NCBI GenBank assembly: GCA_035079385.1 | Contig: JAVHKY010000023.1 | Span: 8,283,501-8,347,500, forward strand | Length of the DNA stretch: 64,000 bases | From: Aspidiotus rigidus | Taxonomy: Eukaryota; Arthropoda; Insecta; Hemiptera; Diaspididae | Direction: 5' to 3' | In this document: positions 27,401 through 37,158 of the stretch, one piece after another | Position numbering within the stretch: the stretch's first letter is position 1 | How the letters are laid out: each line of letters opens with the position of its first letter | Made by a program: the position numbers and the translations under genes | Notes under the pieces: generated by a model | Seen by the model: the letters and a program-made list of their open reading frames with translations, nothing else | The model's database searches: none | Told to the model about the DNA's origin: nothing

Positions 27401-30400
27401 GTGCCCCATGATCAGAAAATGGGACGAAAGAAACCCTCAAGGAATCAATATTGAGAACGATTCGTCTTTGCCGATGACCAAGTGGTTTTTACGAACTACT
27501 AAAACTTAAGTTCAGCCTGGAAAAGTATACGGAAGACTACGGGTTGAAAATATTGACGAAGAAGATCAAAAGGGCGGGGCCTAGTACGCAGCAAAATAGT
27601 TGTGAGAAACCGTATGATAGAACAGATATTCAGGCTGTGAGGTATCCCAGTAAGGAGAAGTAGACGTGGACTCGAAAATAGGGAAGGTCCTGAAAGTAAC
27701 GGAGCTCTTAATAGAGCTATACCGGCAAAAAACGTCAGACACAAAACGAGGATAAGAGCCTACAACATCTTGACACACCCCGTGTTACTATACGGAAGCG
27801 AAATTTGGGCTTTGCGAAAAGACACAAAAAGAAGAATAACGGCGGTGGAAATGAAGTATATGAGAGCAACGGCGGGTTACACCAAAATGGAAAAGAAACG
27901 AAATGAGCCGATTATGGGAAGGATAAAAAGATATCGGAAAGATTGGCGAAGCCACGTTATGAGAATGTCGGATGATCGATTCCTCAAAAAAATACGAAAT
28001 TACACGCCAAAGGGAAGAAGAAGAAGTAAAGGGAGATCGATGAAGAGGATGTTGAACACGTCATCAAGTGGTTCACAGGGCTCAAATTCAGCTACAGGCA
28101 GTCCTGCCTATGCTAACTACGAGTTCGATGATGCTGACTTCTATCTGTAAAACATTGAAACTCACCGAAGTCCATCTCAGGTGGAATTTTACCATAAGTC
28201 CCAGCAAATGATTGTTCATTTCTGTGCGCGTAGTAATAAACGTATTTTGTTCCACGATACATGTTAAGATACGTTTTCAATGGCGGTAAGTACAGCAGAT
28301 CGAGCATCTAGAAAATCATAAATAATGTTGTACAAGAAACGAATACATATTTAAAGTAAAATTGATACAAAAATGAATCCTGAATATGACTGAGGCGTCG
28401 ACAGGATGAGAGCTTTGGGTAATTCTATGTACGTAGATCTGGAATTCCTATCGATATGTACCCGGGTGGAGAGATCGTGACATGAAATAGATATAAATAA
28501 TGATTTAAAAGCTTTACAGGGGCTATCTTTTCGAAATCAGAAGTTAGGCTAGAAGAACGTAACCAGAGCCTTTGACCCGGCCTTGGCCACCCAAATGAAA
28601 AGGAACAAGGTAATAAGGAAAATGAAAAAAATGACGAAGGGTGATGACCGACAAGACACCACTATGATTATAACGGATTTACATAAATTCAAAATTTTCT
28701 TTTTATATCACCCCGTTTTAATTGTTGCTCAAATCGGACAGCGGCGTCGCCTCGGGGGTGAGGATTGTATGGAATACCCGAATACTTATAAGAAACTTTA
28801 TGCCAAAAATTTATGCTAAACGGTTTCAGTAAATTTGGTGGATTTTCGGTCCGAAAACTTGATAAGACAGTACAGAAGCTAAGCGATAAGGTGTGTAGGT
28901 GTTAAAATAGGATAATCCTGTCGCTACCCCTGAACATATGTCTAAACGTGTGAGGATCGGAACATCTTCTTTTCTTGCGATTGATATCATTATCTCACAG
29001 CGCATCCATAAACTTATAAGCTCGTCAACATCAATTAGAGATGAAGATAAACGCAATCAGTCCTCATATAGGCTATCAAATTTTTAAATTATGCTCCATA
29101 AAGTCGACTCTGAGGAGTAAAATCAGGCCACCCTGTATTAGCCTACAAATTTTGCAAATAGGTTTCCCTAAAATTTTTGAGTGAGTAATCGTAGTGAGTT
29201 ACCCATGAGATGGAGAAGTTCCGAGCATGATAATGAGAGTTATTGTGTCTGAACGACCTATTCAAAGAAGTGAGTGATTGGGGAATGCATCTGCCTGTCT
29301 ACCTAGGATCTTTACATTGACTTCTACTCTTAAATTTAGGATAAAAATTATCGCTTCAAGTATGAAGAGAAAAATAATGACGAGAACTTGAACTATCGTT
29401 CCAAATTAGAAATTCTCAACAAATAGGATAAATAAATAAATTCATTATACTCGGCCAAATTTCTTAGGATTCCGCTCGATATGTTCTTTCCCAAAATAAT
29501 ATTTTTTCAATCGATCGGCAACCGGTTTGAAATCGACAGCTTCATCAATATCATTTGCCAAGAGGAAGATCATGGGAAAATATCTGTCATATTTGGAGGC
29601 CAGTTCGTTTTTCACCTCGTCACCGAATCCATAATAGTTGACTGTAATACAAATAATTCCGAGTTAGAACGAGAACTTCCCATTACGAATCTTTACAAAC
29701 TTGAAGATTGATGGCTTCATCCGACATACGAGTAGAAATAAATATAGGTACTAACAAATAGCACCCATTCCTCCTTCGTCCGCATTGATGCCGATGATCC
29801 AAGGTACATTAGTATGTCTACCTATTAGGTTTTCGAGTGTATCCACCAGAAACGGCCTAGGACTCTTCTCGTCTTCGATAACTGGTCCGAATGGGTACAG
29901 AGGTAATAATGAGCCCAAAACCTGTCGACAGAAGTTATGTGCGTTAATTTCGGTCCCGTTTTTTCCAAGCGAGTAAATAGTTGAATTATGAAGCTAAAAT
30001 TCATCATCATCATCTTTAAAAATTCGCCTATCTCTCATATAAGCTACTGGAAGAGAAGGATCATAAAACAAGAAAAGAACAAGAAATTTTATTCCTCTTC
30101 TCTTGAGAAGTACGAGGTGACCATCGCCAGTTGTTTGGCACTGAGGAGGGTGATCCTTCATCTGCTTCTTGTACCTACAAATGTTTTCTGCTCCTCAATT
30201 TCCGGAATGACTCTCGTGCGCTCGATTATATATCTTGTGTTGTAAGTGCAGAGCCACCTGTCCTCCACAGTGAAATGAGTGAGGATGCGTATGCATTAAT
30301 TTTGTTTCCTCCATCATTGGAAATTACCCTTTTGGGTATAACCTCAATGTTAGAAGAAACCCCTCTTCTGGGCGACCTTCAGGTTGCAGAACTTCAGCAA

Positions 30401-32940
30401 AGATACACCAGACACAACTCATGACTGAGCCGGTGTTGGAGTCTCTCTTCTTTCTGTAGAGTGTCGTCTGTGAGTAGGTCATAGCGGGGCTCCGCATCTG
30501 CCTATGCTTTTTCGGAACCTAGCATGAGGGGAGCAAGTGTTTCTCTTGCTTTCGATGATATATCAACAAATTAACATGTATTTACTTTGAAACTCCGCAC
30601 TTTTATTAATAAACGGATTTACTCACATCAAACGAATTGTTCTCCTGAAGCAAAGTGGAGGCTGGAAGAGTTTTCAAGCAAGTAATTTTCTCCTCTGCAT
30701 CTCCGTAGCACCCTACATTTCTGAGAACCTTTATCAGCCTACTGCGCGCAATTTCGCCCGGTATTATGGGATTCAGAGGGACGCTTTGTGAGATGGAACG
30801 ATGAAAGAGTCCTGAAATCAACGCTTTAATTATAAGTCTTTATCAGCCTATTACCTAGTAAACTAATGTTTGTATTCTCACCATTTGCCAGAGGAGAGAT
30901 CATCGCGAGGGTCGTTGTAATGCCACCGCTACTTCCACCTGCAATCGTCACACAGTTTTTGTCACCGTTGAAGAACGCGATATTCTGCTGAGTCCATTCC
31001 AAAACCGCGACAAAATCTTTGAAGCCATAATTTCCTGGTAACAAGCGGTCCCCTGAACTGAGGAAGCCTAAAAAACAAGATCGTTCAATAGTTGATTACT
31101 ATAGGTGTCGGCTACTAGCCACTGTATGTAGCTATTTTAAGGAATACACTTGAGGTAAATATGCGTCACCAAAAGAAATTTATCGAATTATCTCTTGGGA
31201 GGGGTTCAGAGAATGAGCAGATGTGCTCCCATTTAGGAAGACATTATCCAGTGCATCATTTGATTAAATCTTGTCCGCACATATTTACTTTTCGTGGTCG
31301 TTATATATATAGATAGTTAGAATTCTGATAAAGATATCAAAACCTTGAGAACGGCTTGTTTTTATATGCGTAATTGTGACGTTAGACGAGACTTCTCTAG
31401 GTCAGAGCGTAACAAGTACACTTACAAGAACACGACATTCTCGAAATCCTGAGTTTGATTTGAAAATTTAGACCAATATTGAGGACATATATCTATTATT
31501 CGTCTACGTAGCAAAATTATAGTTTCTAAACCTGAATCATGAAGTTAACAGGAAACCTATTTCCTAAAGTGTCAATCGTCCGCCGTCACTCTATAGAATT
31601 TCTTCGAGAAAACTTCTTTTTGACTTACCTCAAACTTGGAATATTTTAAATCATTGAGGGAGCTTTTCTTCGAGGAAATGTCCTATTTCTTAGTTCAGGA
31701 ACTAAGAAAAATGTAGACCTTCAAGCTATACATTCATACCGAGACGGCAACTTAAAAAAATTCCTATCATTGAGTCACATATTCATGAGGTATAGAAGAT
31801 GAAAAGCATAAGGGGAGAGAGATTTGCGGAAGAAGTTGCCCCCGATATCGACCTATGGAGAGGGGCGTCGAAGCTATAGATAATAAGAAAATTTAGGCTA
31901 GGCGAGAAAGATTTAGTATACTGCGTGAAGGGCGAAGGGTTTCTGCTCTCAAACAAAGTTGGAAATTTTCTATCTACGTTTACGAGAATCTCTCGATCGC
32001 TCACTTTGTCAACGAAATTTGGTCGCGATGAAAATACGAAAACTTTGAAGTAAATTACCTAGAACTCCTAGGCGATAGTTGAAGGTAACCAAAACCACAT
32101 CCCGGTCCATGAAGTATTGTGGACCATATCTTTTTGGTGAACTGTTGCCGTACATGAATCTTCCTCCGTACACGAAAACGATCACGGGCAGCGGCTTTGG
32201 ACTGGTTAACTGAAGAAAAAGGACGAATTTTAGAGCAATGAAATCGACTTTTCCCTGCGAAGAGCTGTCAAAAGTCCAACTCAACAATGAAAGAAAAGAC
32301 AGGAGAGTTGTCTGTGGTTATTTGTAAAACTAGAAGAACAGAGCTTCGACGAGTATTATTCAGTTGTAGAGATTCTGCATCATTGAAATCTTGTGATATC
32401 GCTCAGAGGTCCTGACTATAATAGCTAAGGATGTAAGAGAATAAATCACGTGCACCTCTTGATAACAACTTGCGAGCTTTCCATTCATTCCATACTATTA
32501 CGAGAGAGCAAAGCTATTAGGTTGAGTCAACTCACTTTCGGTGTGTACACGTTTAAATACAAGCAATCTTCTTCGCCATAAGTAAAGATGTCTTCGACTG
32601 ACAAGCAAGGAGACGCTGGCACAGTGCAATCCTTAATTCCTTCCCAAGGATTCGGTGGTACAGGATTCTAAAATAATTTATCACGTCAGAGACACAATAC
32701 AAAGATAACTAATCAGAATTTTAACTTGGATGTAGGTACCTCAAATCTAAGATTTCCTATCGGCGGTTCAGCATAAGGAATTCCGTAGAACGCGAAGAAC
32801 TGCCGTCCTGCTCTGCTATTTTCGATCACTCCTTCACATTCACCAAGAAGGGTACGCCTTGTGATGGTCGCATTTTTCGATTCGATTACAGGAAGTATCG
32901 CGAACAAAATAATTACAATTAATGCCATTTTAACGACCAT
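21462..32940 (-). CDS. Secreted carboxylesterase (type B / esterase E4-like), complete ten-exon gene
   Basis: Exons from 5' to 3': 32740-32940, 32536-32667, 32059-32209, 30882-31067, 30627-30811, 29756-29921, 29451-29641, 28166-28307, 26642-26771, 21462-21684. They sum to 1707 nt (568 aa plus stop), and every junction phase agrees. An alpha/beta hydrolase that should cleave carboxyl esters. Landmarks: signal peptide at 1-20 (ALIVIILFAILPVIES), FYGIPYAEPPIGNLRF, EDCLYLNVYTP (about 100-110), oxyanion loop VYGGRF (124-129), NYRLGVLGF, PGNYGFKDF, nucleophile GGSSG with Ser207, acidic residue NADEG Glu334, and GVIHGDEL with His455. The last exon carries WQPHSSESIEYLHIKDG. The triad is intact, but Arg128 replaces the small Gly/Ala usual at the third oxyanion position. 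Length and triad spacing are normal for the family. Donors of exons 6 (GTTAGT), 7 (GTATAA) and 3 (GTAATT) are less typical. Substrate unknown. Confidence 0.92.
21830..23430. repeat. 45-bp dispersed repeat array in esterase intron 9
   Basis: Repeated units of the type TTTTTCCAAGTCCCCCTCC, TATCATATATAGCTCGGAGG run at 21850-21915 and 22680-23410, partly in opposite orientation (22985-23110). The NGGGAACCTGTTTTATGGGG cassette is at 22895-22965 and its partner is at 23165-23260. C runs of up to about 17 occur (22710-22725). The array is interrupted by a LINE 3' end (21916-22678). Confidence 0.75.
21916..22678 (-). mobile_element. LINE 3' end with TAA-type tail inserted in the 45-bp array
   Basis: On the minus strand the end of a LINE ORF reads GLRVPRLNARLLETFYIHGR and SFLTRACDLYNQLEKM (about 22400-22610). 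This is the C-terminal tail motif seen in several insect LINE clades. A T-rich 3' UTR with a GGTGTCGGCGG...TTGTTGTCGGCACCACC hairpin and AATAAA follows. It ends in (TAA)n (21917-21935 as TTATTATTATT on the plus strand), which is typical of I-clade elements. The insertion splits one 45-bp unit between CATATATA and TAGCTCGG. It is 5'-truncated. Confidence 0.7.
23655..24625 (+). pseudogene. R1/Jockey-like LINE C-terminal remnant, split by a MITE
   Basis: The plus strand reads in pieces: IQRRAALRCDSAHRTVSTEA and PPIELLAEERAVVFKAKK (23710-23850), then QVLSGHGCFNKHLHEKLRKV with TCSHC (24070-24152). After a MITE (24153-24292) comes QHTLFACKAWRRERDKL (24320-24380) and the tail LAPSSLVSTMLGAKKARNQV to about 24620. 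This is the linker, CCHC motif and tail found downstream of RT in R1/Loa-type LINEs. Frameshifts and stops show it is inactive. It sits in esterase intron 9, antisense to the gene. Confidence 0.78.
24153..24292. mobile_element. hAT-type MITE inserted in the LINE zinc-knuckle
   Basis: The termini are CAGTGGCGGATTTA (24153) and TAAATCCGCCAC(TG) (24281-24294). Flanking 8-mers are TGTTCGCA (24145-24152) and TGATCGCA (24293-24300), 7 of 8 identical. Removing the element and one copy restores the LINE motif TCSHCNQG. Length about 140 bp with no coding capacity. A relative with the same GCGGATTTA ends is at 48891-49035. Confidence 0.8.
24857..25017 (-). repeat. PLE 3' terminal arm with hammerhead-like stem-loop
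   Basis: It begins directly after the PLE stop codon (25019-25021). On the minus strand, 24957 down to 24933 reads GTGATGGTTTGTTAACCGAAAG: a GGTT/AACC stem-loop followed by GAAA. It is the inverted partner of 26258-26416. Confidence 0.75.
25019..26250 (-). pseudogene. PLE reverse transcriptase with GIY-YIG endonuclease, 5'-truncated
   Basis: The minus-strand frame contains the RT part from LLNACWSPNFCKFNGKFYEF, motif B (PNGSPLGSLVSEIF) and catalytic HRYVDDILCAW. Next come SINFLDLTIS, a Lys/Arg-rich linker and a GIY-YIG endonuclease start (GVYKLECKDCNGVYIGETGR). A TAG interrupts just after KKGNLGD; reading on gives AFADHLVSKGHSF, VTVLNRYFPDEGLVELVYE and ends in GSLVQS. RT motif A is missing, so the copy is truncated at its 5' side where the inverted arm takes over. 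It encoded the mobile element's own replication enzyme and is inactive here. Confidence 0.88.
26258..26416 (+). repeat. PLE 5' arm (inverted copy) with hammerhead-like stem-loop
   Basis: Inverted copy of 24857-25017. On the plus strand 26314-26340 reads CCGATGATGGTTTGTTAACC then GAAAGATC. The open frame of the neighbouring RT runs out of this arm, so the arm would supply N-terminal residues to the RT frame. Confidence 0.75.
27150..28150 (+). pseudogene. LINE RT fragment (RTE/Jockey-like) in esterase intron 8
   Basis: The plus strand reads ICFVDLEKVYDSITRGRLFD (RT motif A, 27190-27240), RRINRGVRQGCPL (motif B, near 27370) and FVFADDQVVFTN (catalytic FADD, 27460-27490) in shifting frames. Then LKFSLEKYTEDYGLKI, and from 27770 HPVLLYGSEIWALRKDTKRR and GRIKRYRKDWRSHVMRM, the post-RT tail typical of these LINEs. 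Several frameshifts. It is antisense to the esterase and confined to 26772-28165, so the neighbouring exons are untouched. Confidence 0.82.
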
Positions 32941-33829
32941 CCGGATACAGTAATAATGAGGAACGTTTCGCTAGCACGAGACGAACATTATTGATTAAAG
33001 ATATCAAACATTTATCTCAACGATCAAATCGCAATGACGATGAGCTTTACCTTAGCAGTCGCAAACAAGTGGACTTATCTTATTGGATGGTTGAATTTAC
33101 GCAAATAGTGAAAAATAACGTCTCAATAACGAAGATTTGTTTTACAGATAAGAGATAATGACGTTGAGTCCGATCGAGGTATTATTTTTATTTTCGTACA
33201 TTTTTCTTGTCTTCTGCGCTTCGATCATATTTTCTGATGCAGAACGTTAAACGCTATCGACTTCCGCGGGTGTCGATTATTTTTTTCTTCATCAGTTCTT
33301 TGCGGGTACAGAATTGAAAATTTTTTATCTAAGGCAGTAGTGCAACAGAAGCGAAGAGTTTCTTCTTCCTTCTGTCAATTTGACAATTTTCGCGTTGCCA
33401 AACTCGCAGCAAAGATACCCCACCCCCCCTATCTTCGTTGCGTCAAGCATTGACGCGATGGCACACTTTTCAGAGAGGCGCTGCGACGCGATAAGGTATG
33501 TATAGCATAATAATTGCAGCTTATCGCTGCGTCTAAGTGATAGAAACTTCCTCCACAGCGGTAAATTTTAATTAGTTTTACGCTGTCAAACACAGCTAAG
33601 ATGCGTTCGCTGCAGACCGCAGCAAACAGCAAAATAAAATGCACGTTGAGCAGTAACTCGATGACGGTCACCCACCCAACCCCTAATCGTTAAATAGCTG
33701 CTGATCTAAATGAGTGAAAATTGAATTACTTACATGCGTAACTAAGCTCTAGCTGGAAGAGTTCGAAAATGTCCCATTCATGAATTCCATCTTTTTAATC
33801 ATTATACTCAGGTGCCTGATTTTTATTTG
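32941..33829. other. Region upstream of the esterase, no gene
   Basis: Presumed 5' UTR and promoter side of the esterase. I see no firm TATA or initiator assignment. Short GC-rich runs with CAGCG/GCTGC words occur at 33420-33660 and recur at 35860-36240, but no coding motif was recognised. Confidence 0.35.
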
Positions 33830-34055
33830 TGACGCGATTTATGAAAAGGGACCGCTTAAAATAAAAATCATGTTTTTCATTTATGTTGGCGGCCAAATTA
33901 GGTGGAAAAACACGATCTCGCAAAATTTGAAAAATTGATGGAAAATGTTGGTGTCAACTTTTCAAATTTCGCGAGATCAAGTTTTTTTGACCTATTTTGG
34001 CCTCTCCTGTAAAATTTGATTTTGCGCAAGCAGTCCCTTTTCATAAATCGCGTCA
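33830..34055. mobile_element. 226-bp foldback MITE
   Basis: The ends TGACGCGATTTATGAAAAGG (33830) and the reverse complement ending CATAAATCGCGTCA (34055) form a 28-bp inverted repeat with few mismatches. Complementarity continues inward (GATCTCGCAAAATTTGAAAA near 33910 and TTTTCAAATTTCGCGAGATC near 33960). No clear target duplication was seen. Confidence 0.78.
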
Positions 34056-34059
34056 CATT

Positions 34060-35850
34060 TATTATTATTTTTATATTTTTTTTTTCACTTTGATGAATTG
34101 TATTGAAAAATATATTAAAATTAAAATTATTGTTTTAAGTATCAAATATGAATTGAAATTTTTATTCAGAACGATATTCATAATTTCAAAATTATTGTTT
34201 TCTTAAAATTTTAATATTTAAAATATTATTTTTTATTCCATTGTTTGAAAGTAATAAATTAATAATTATTTTTAATTAAAACACCCAAAAATTTAATAAT
34301 TTGAATTTATTATGAAATATCGGGTCATAATTCAAATTTTCATTGGATTTTTTATTTCAATAAATTATTTATTATTGAAATAATACCCAATAATTGATTT
34401 ATTTACAATACAATCATATTATTAATATCATTATTTTATCTATATTTCTAATTAAAATTAATGAAAAAAATTTTAATAAAAAATTTAAAAAAATTAAAAC
34501 AAAATAAAACATTAGGTCATATTCATATTATCTTCTCCAATCCCCTAATGAGATCTCATTGAATTTTGGTTCCTTTGCCGGTATAGCGATTTAAATTAGA
34601 ATTTTCCCAGTTATTAGGTATATATCTGAAGTTTACATCTTCCTATTTATTTGAGATTTATAACTTCAGTAAAATTTGTACACATGACGAACATTAGAGA
34701 AAATTTCTTTACATTATTGATTAAGTACGAAACATACAATTCTCTAAAATAATAGAACTTGATATGGACTCTCAATAAATTATATGAGCAACCTCATTTC
34801 ATATTTTCATTATTTATTTCAATTCTCATTCAAAACTTATCTACCCACCACTCAGTTTTACACCATTCATTCTCTATCTCTTTACAAGTTTGTAATCTAA
34901 ATTTTATCCAGCAAGTAGCCTGTAAGAGCAGCTGCAATGCTTGTAAAATAAAAAAAAACTTCAATTCTTTTTTTTTTCTTTTTTTAAAAAAAAGAAAAAA
35001 GACAATCAAGTACACATAAAAATGATGTTCTTAAATTGAATTTTTTTGAACCCCTATTTACTCACCAAATTTGATCTAAAATTAAAAATAACAGCCTGAA
35101 TGGAAATCAATATTGATATATTTTAAATATTTCACAAGGTTTTACTTTCTGAAATGACATAGGCTAGACCTGTCTCTAAATTGAGAATAATGGAACTCAA
35201 CACTGATTTGGGACTTCTCCTCAATTCACAATTTAATTTCTTGTATTAAATTTTTTCATTTCAAAACATTTGATTCCCTATCTTGGAGAAAAAATACAAT
35301 GATAATAGAACAAAATATAAATAATAAAAATGAAGATTAAAACAATCTGGGAAGGACATCTGTATAGTATTTTTCAAGTCCACCTCTCTCCATCTTGAGC
35401 AAATAATGCCAAAATAGCATTGTCGCTCCTATATCTCCTGTCAACAATATTCTATCCTCTACTCTGTAACCATCCATCTTATCTAACTCTATCCACCTAC
35501 TCTGATAAAATACCTTTGTATTTTGTAAATTATTGTTCTTACATTAATCCATGACTGTACTGTGTACATACAAATTATGTAGTTGAATTGCCCATTAAAG
35601 AAAGAGAAAGAGGGGCGATAATTACATTAAATTTAAACCTGTTTACTCTCCCAAGTGAAATTTTTGCAGGTCAAAAAGGACATAAGATTTATGGATTTTT
35701 TCTATTTGAAAATTTCAAATAACTTTTAGTAGAAAAAAAAGAAAATTACATAATAAAGTTTAGTGAAGTCAATATTGCAAATTCTTAATAATACCAATTT
35801 ATTAATTAATTACATAATTAGTTGATATTAATTAATCTAAATAAATTATA
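34060..35850. other. AT-rich gene-free block
   Basis: Extremely AT-rich DNA of low complexity, especially 34060-34500, with frequent ATTTAAAATT-type words. No supported open frame, RNA gene or tandem period. Confidence 0.6.
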
Positions 35851-35943
35851 TTTTGATTCGCAGCGTGAAGCTGCTATTAAAGTGAAAGCTTAGCAGCGAA
35901 GTTTTAATACGGCTTCATCTGCAGAAAACTTTCGTGCTTAACA

Positions 35944-36089
35944 GTGCACTGCCATAAAAAGTTGAATTGACATACATGCAATTAATGAATACGAGAAAAA
36001 GAGGCTATATCAAGTATACCCATAACCTCTTTTCCTTGTATTCATTATCTGCAGATACGTCAATTTAACTTTGAACGGCAGTGCAGCGC
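35944..36089. repeat. Imperfect inverted repeat / hairpin
   Basis: Left arm around CAGTGCACTGCC, AAAGTTGAATTGACATACAT, TGAATACGAGAAAAAGAGG (35945-36005). Right arm CCTCTTTTCCTTGTATTCAT, ACGTCAATTTAACTTTGAAC, GGCAGTGCA (36027-36089). Arms of about 65 nt with a loop of about 20. Could be a foldback MITE or a hairpin RNA source; the sequence does not decide. Confidence 0.6.
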
Positions 36090-36308
36090 TGTGTTCATCT
36101 TGAAGCACCGCAGATAGCCACAGCGTATTCTTACTTTTCGCTGATCGGCAAAGCTGTTATTGCCCACGCTTGCAGCGCTCGCAGATTATGTTGCTGCAGC
36201 TTTCATCTGTAGCTAAAAATTCAATGCAGCGGAACGCCGCAAAAATTGATGATTTTTGTCCGAAGAAAGGCTGTTACAAATGCGCACTAAAGCCTACGAA
36301 TGTCGTTG

Positions 36309-36474
36309 AGGAAGTAGGGGAATAAAGGAAGATGCTAAGTGCGGACGTTCACAAGAATCGTACAGATGAGGATAGAAGAGGACATTTTTTCGTCATAATA
36401 TTTCCTCTGCTATCCTCATCTGTATGATACTTGTAAACGTACGCACTTACCATCTTCTTTTATTCTCCTCCAGA
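36309..36474. repeat. Near-perfect 166-bp hairpin
   Basis: Left arm GTAGGGGAATAAAGGAAGAT ... CGTACAGATGAGGATAGAAG. Right arm CTATCCTCATCTGTATGATA ... ATCTTCTTTTATTCTCCTCC. Arms of about 75 bp with few mismatches around a short AT-rich loop near 36390. Confidence 0.72.
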
Positions 36475-36479
36475 ATGGT

Positions 36480-37055
36480 AACATTAGCTGAGTGAAATCT
36501 CTCGACGGTGTCTCTTGGAACGGTTCTCGGTAGGATGCTGAGAACCAGTGTCCTCGCGATGCTGATGCCGGAGGACGAGACTCTCTGGTGCCGACTCCAG
36601 AGAGTGATTCTCGCGGTGCTGACTCCGGAGAACGACTTTGTTGATGGTGCCCGGCCAGCTACATAATGCGGGCCGACGGGTCTTGGTCATTGTTGTCGTC
36701 CAGGAGGCAGTGTCGATGGACAGGTGGGATGCCAAGGGTTGAATTAGAAACCCGATGCTGGGGCTGGCCAACCTCAGGTAAAGTTGCAGTTGTTCCGACA
36801 GTACAGTGGCATTTTGGGTGCTCGGGGACTCGTTGGTCATTTAAGGTCGGACTAGAAGCCAGTTAAAGTGGTTTTATGTGTTCCCTGGTCGAGAGGACGG
36901 AAAATAGTATGTTAGCTGGTGAACATCGACGTGAGAAGTATTTTGTGCACTGGTAGTTAAAGGCAATTATCGATTGTGGTCTTAAGAAAAAGAGCTCATT
37001 CTCGTAGAGAAATATACTCGCGAAGAGTAAGGAACACAAATACTAGAACCGCAAT
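36480..37055. other. GC-richer stretch, no recognised gene
   Basis: 36530-36650 contains short imperfect repeats (CTCGCGRTGCTGA, ACTCYGGAGAACGAC). Open frames exist on both strands but none shows a recognisable domain; treated as non-coding or old repeat. Confidence 0.35.
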
Positions 37056-37059
37056 AAAA

Positions 37060-37140
37060 ACAAACAATCCGAGCGCTTTCGGCTAAACAGCCATTCTCAC
37101 GGTATAGAAAGCGACTGAACCCAACACCAACAAGAACGAG
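37060..37140 (-). repeat. PLE 3' terminus with hammerhead-like stem-loop
   Basis: On the minus strand 37100 down to 37074 reads GTGAGAATGGCTGTTTAGCC then GAAAGCGCTCGG. This is the same stem-loop plus GAAA arrangement as at 10.1, 24.9 and 26.3 kb, and it lies just downstream of the PLE stop codon (37159). Confidence 0.65.
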
Positions 37141-37158
37141 TAACAACGAACGAGGAGG

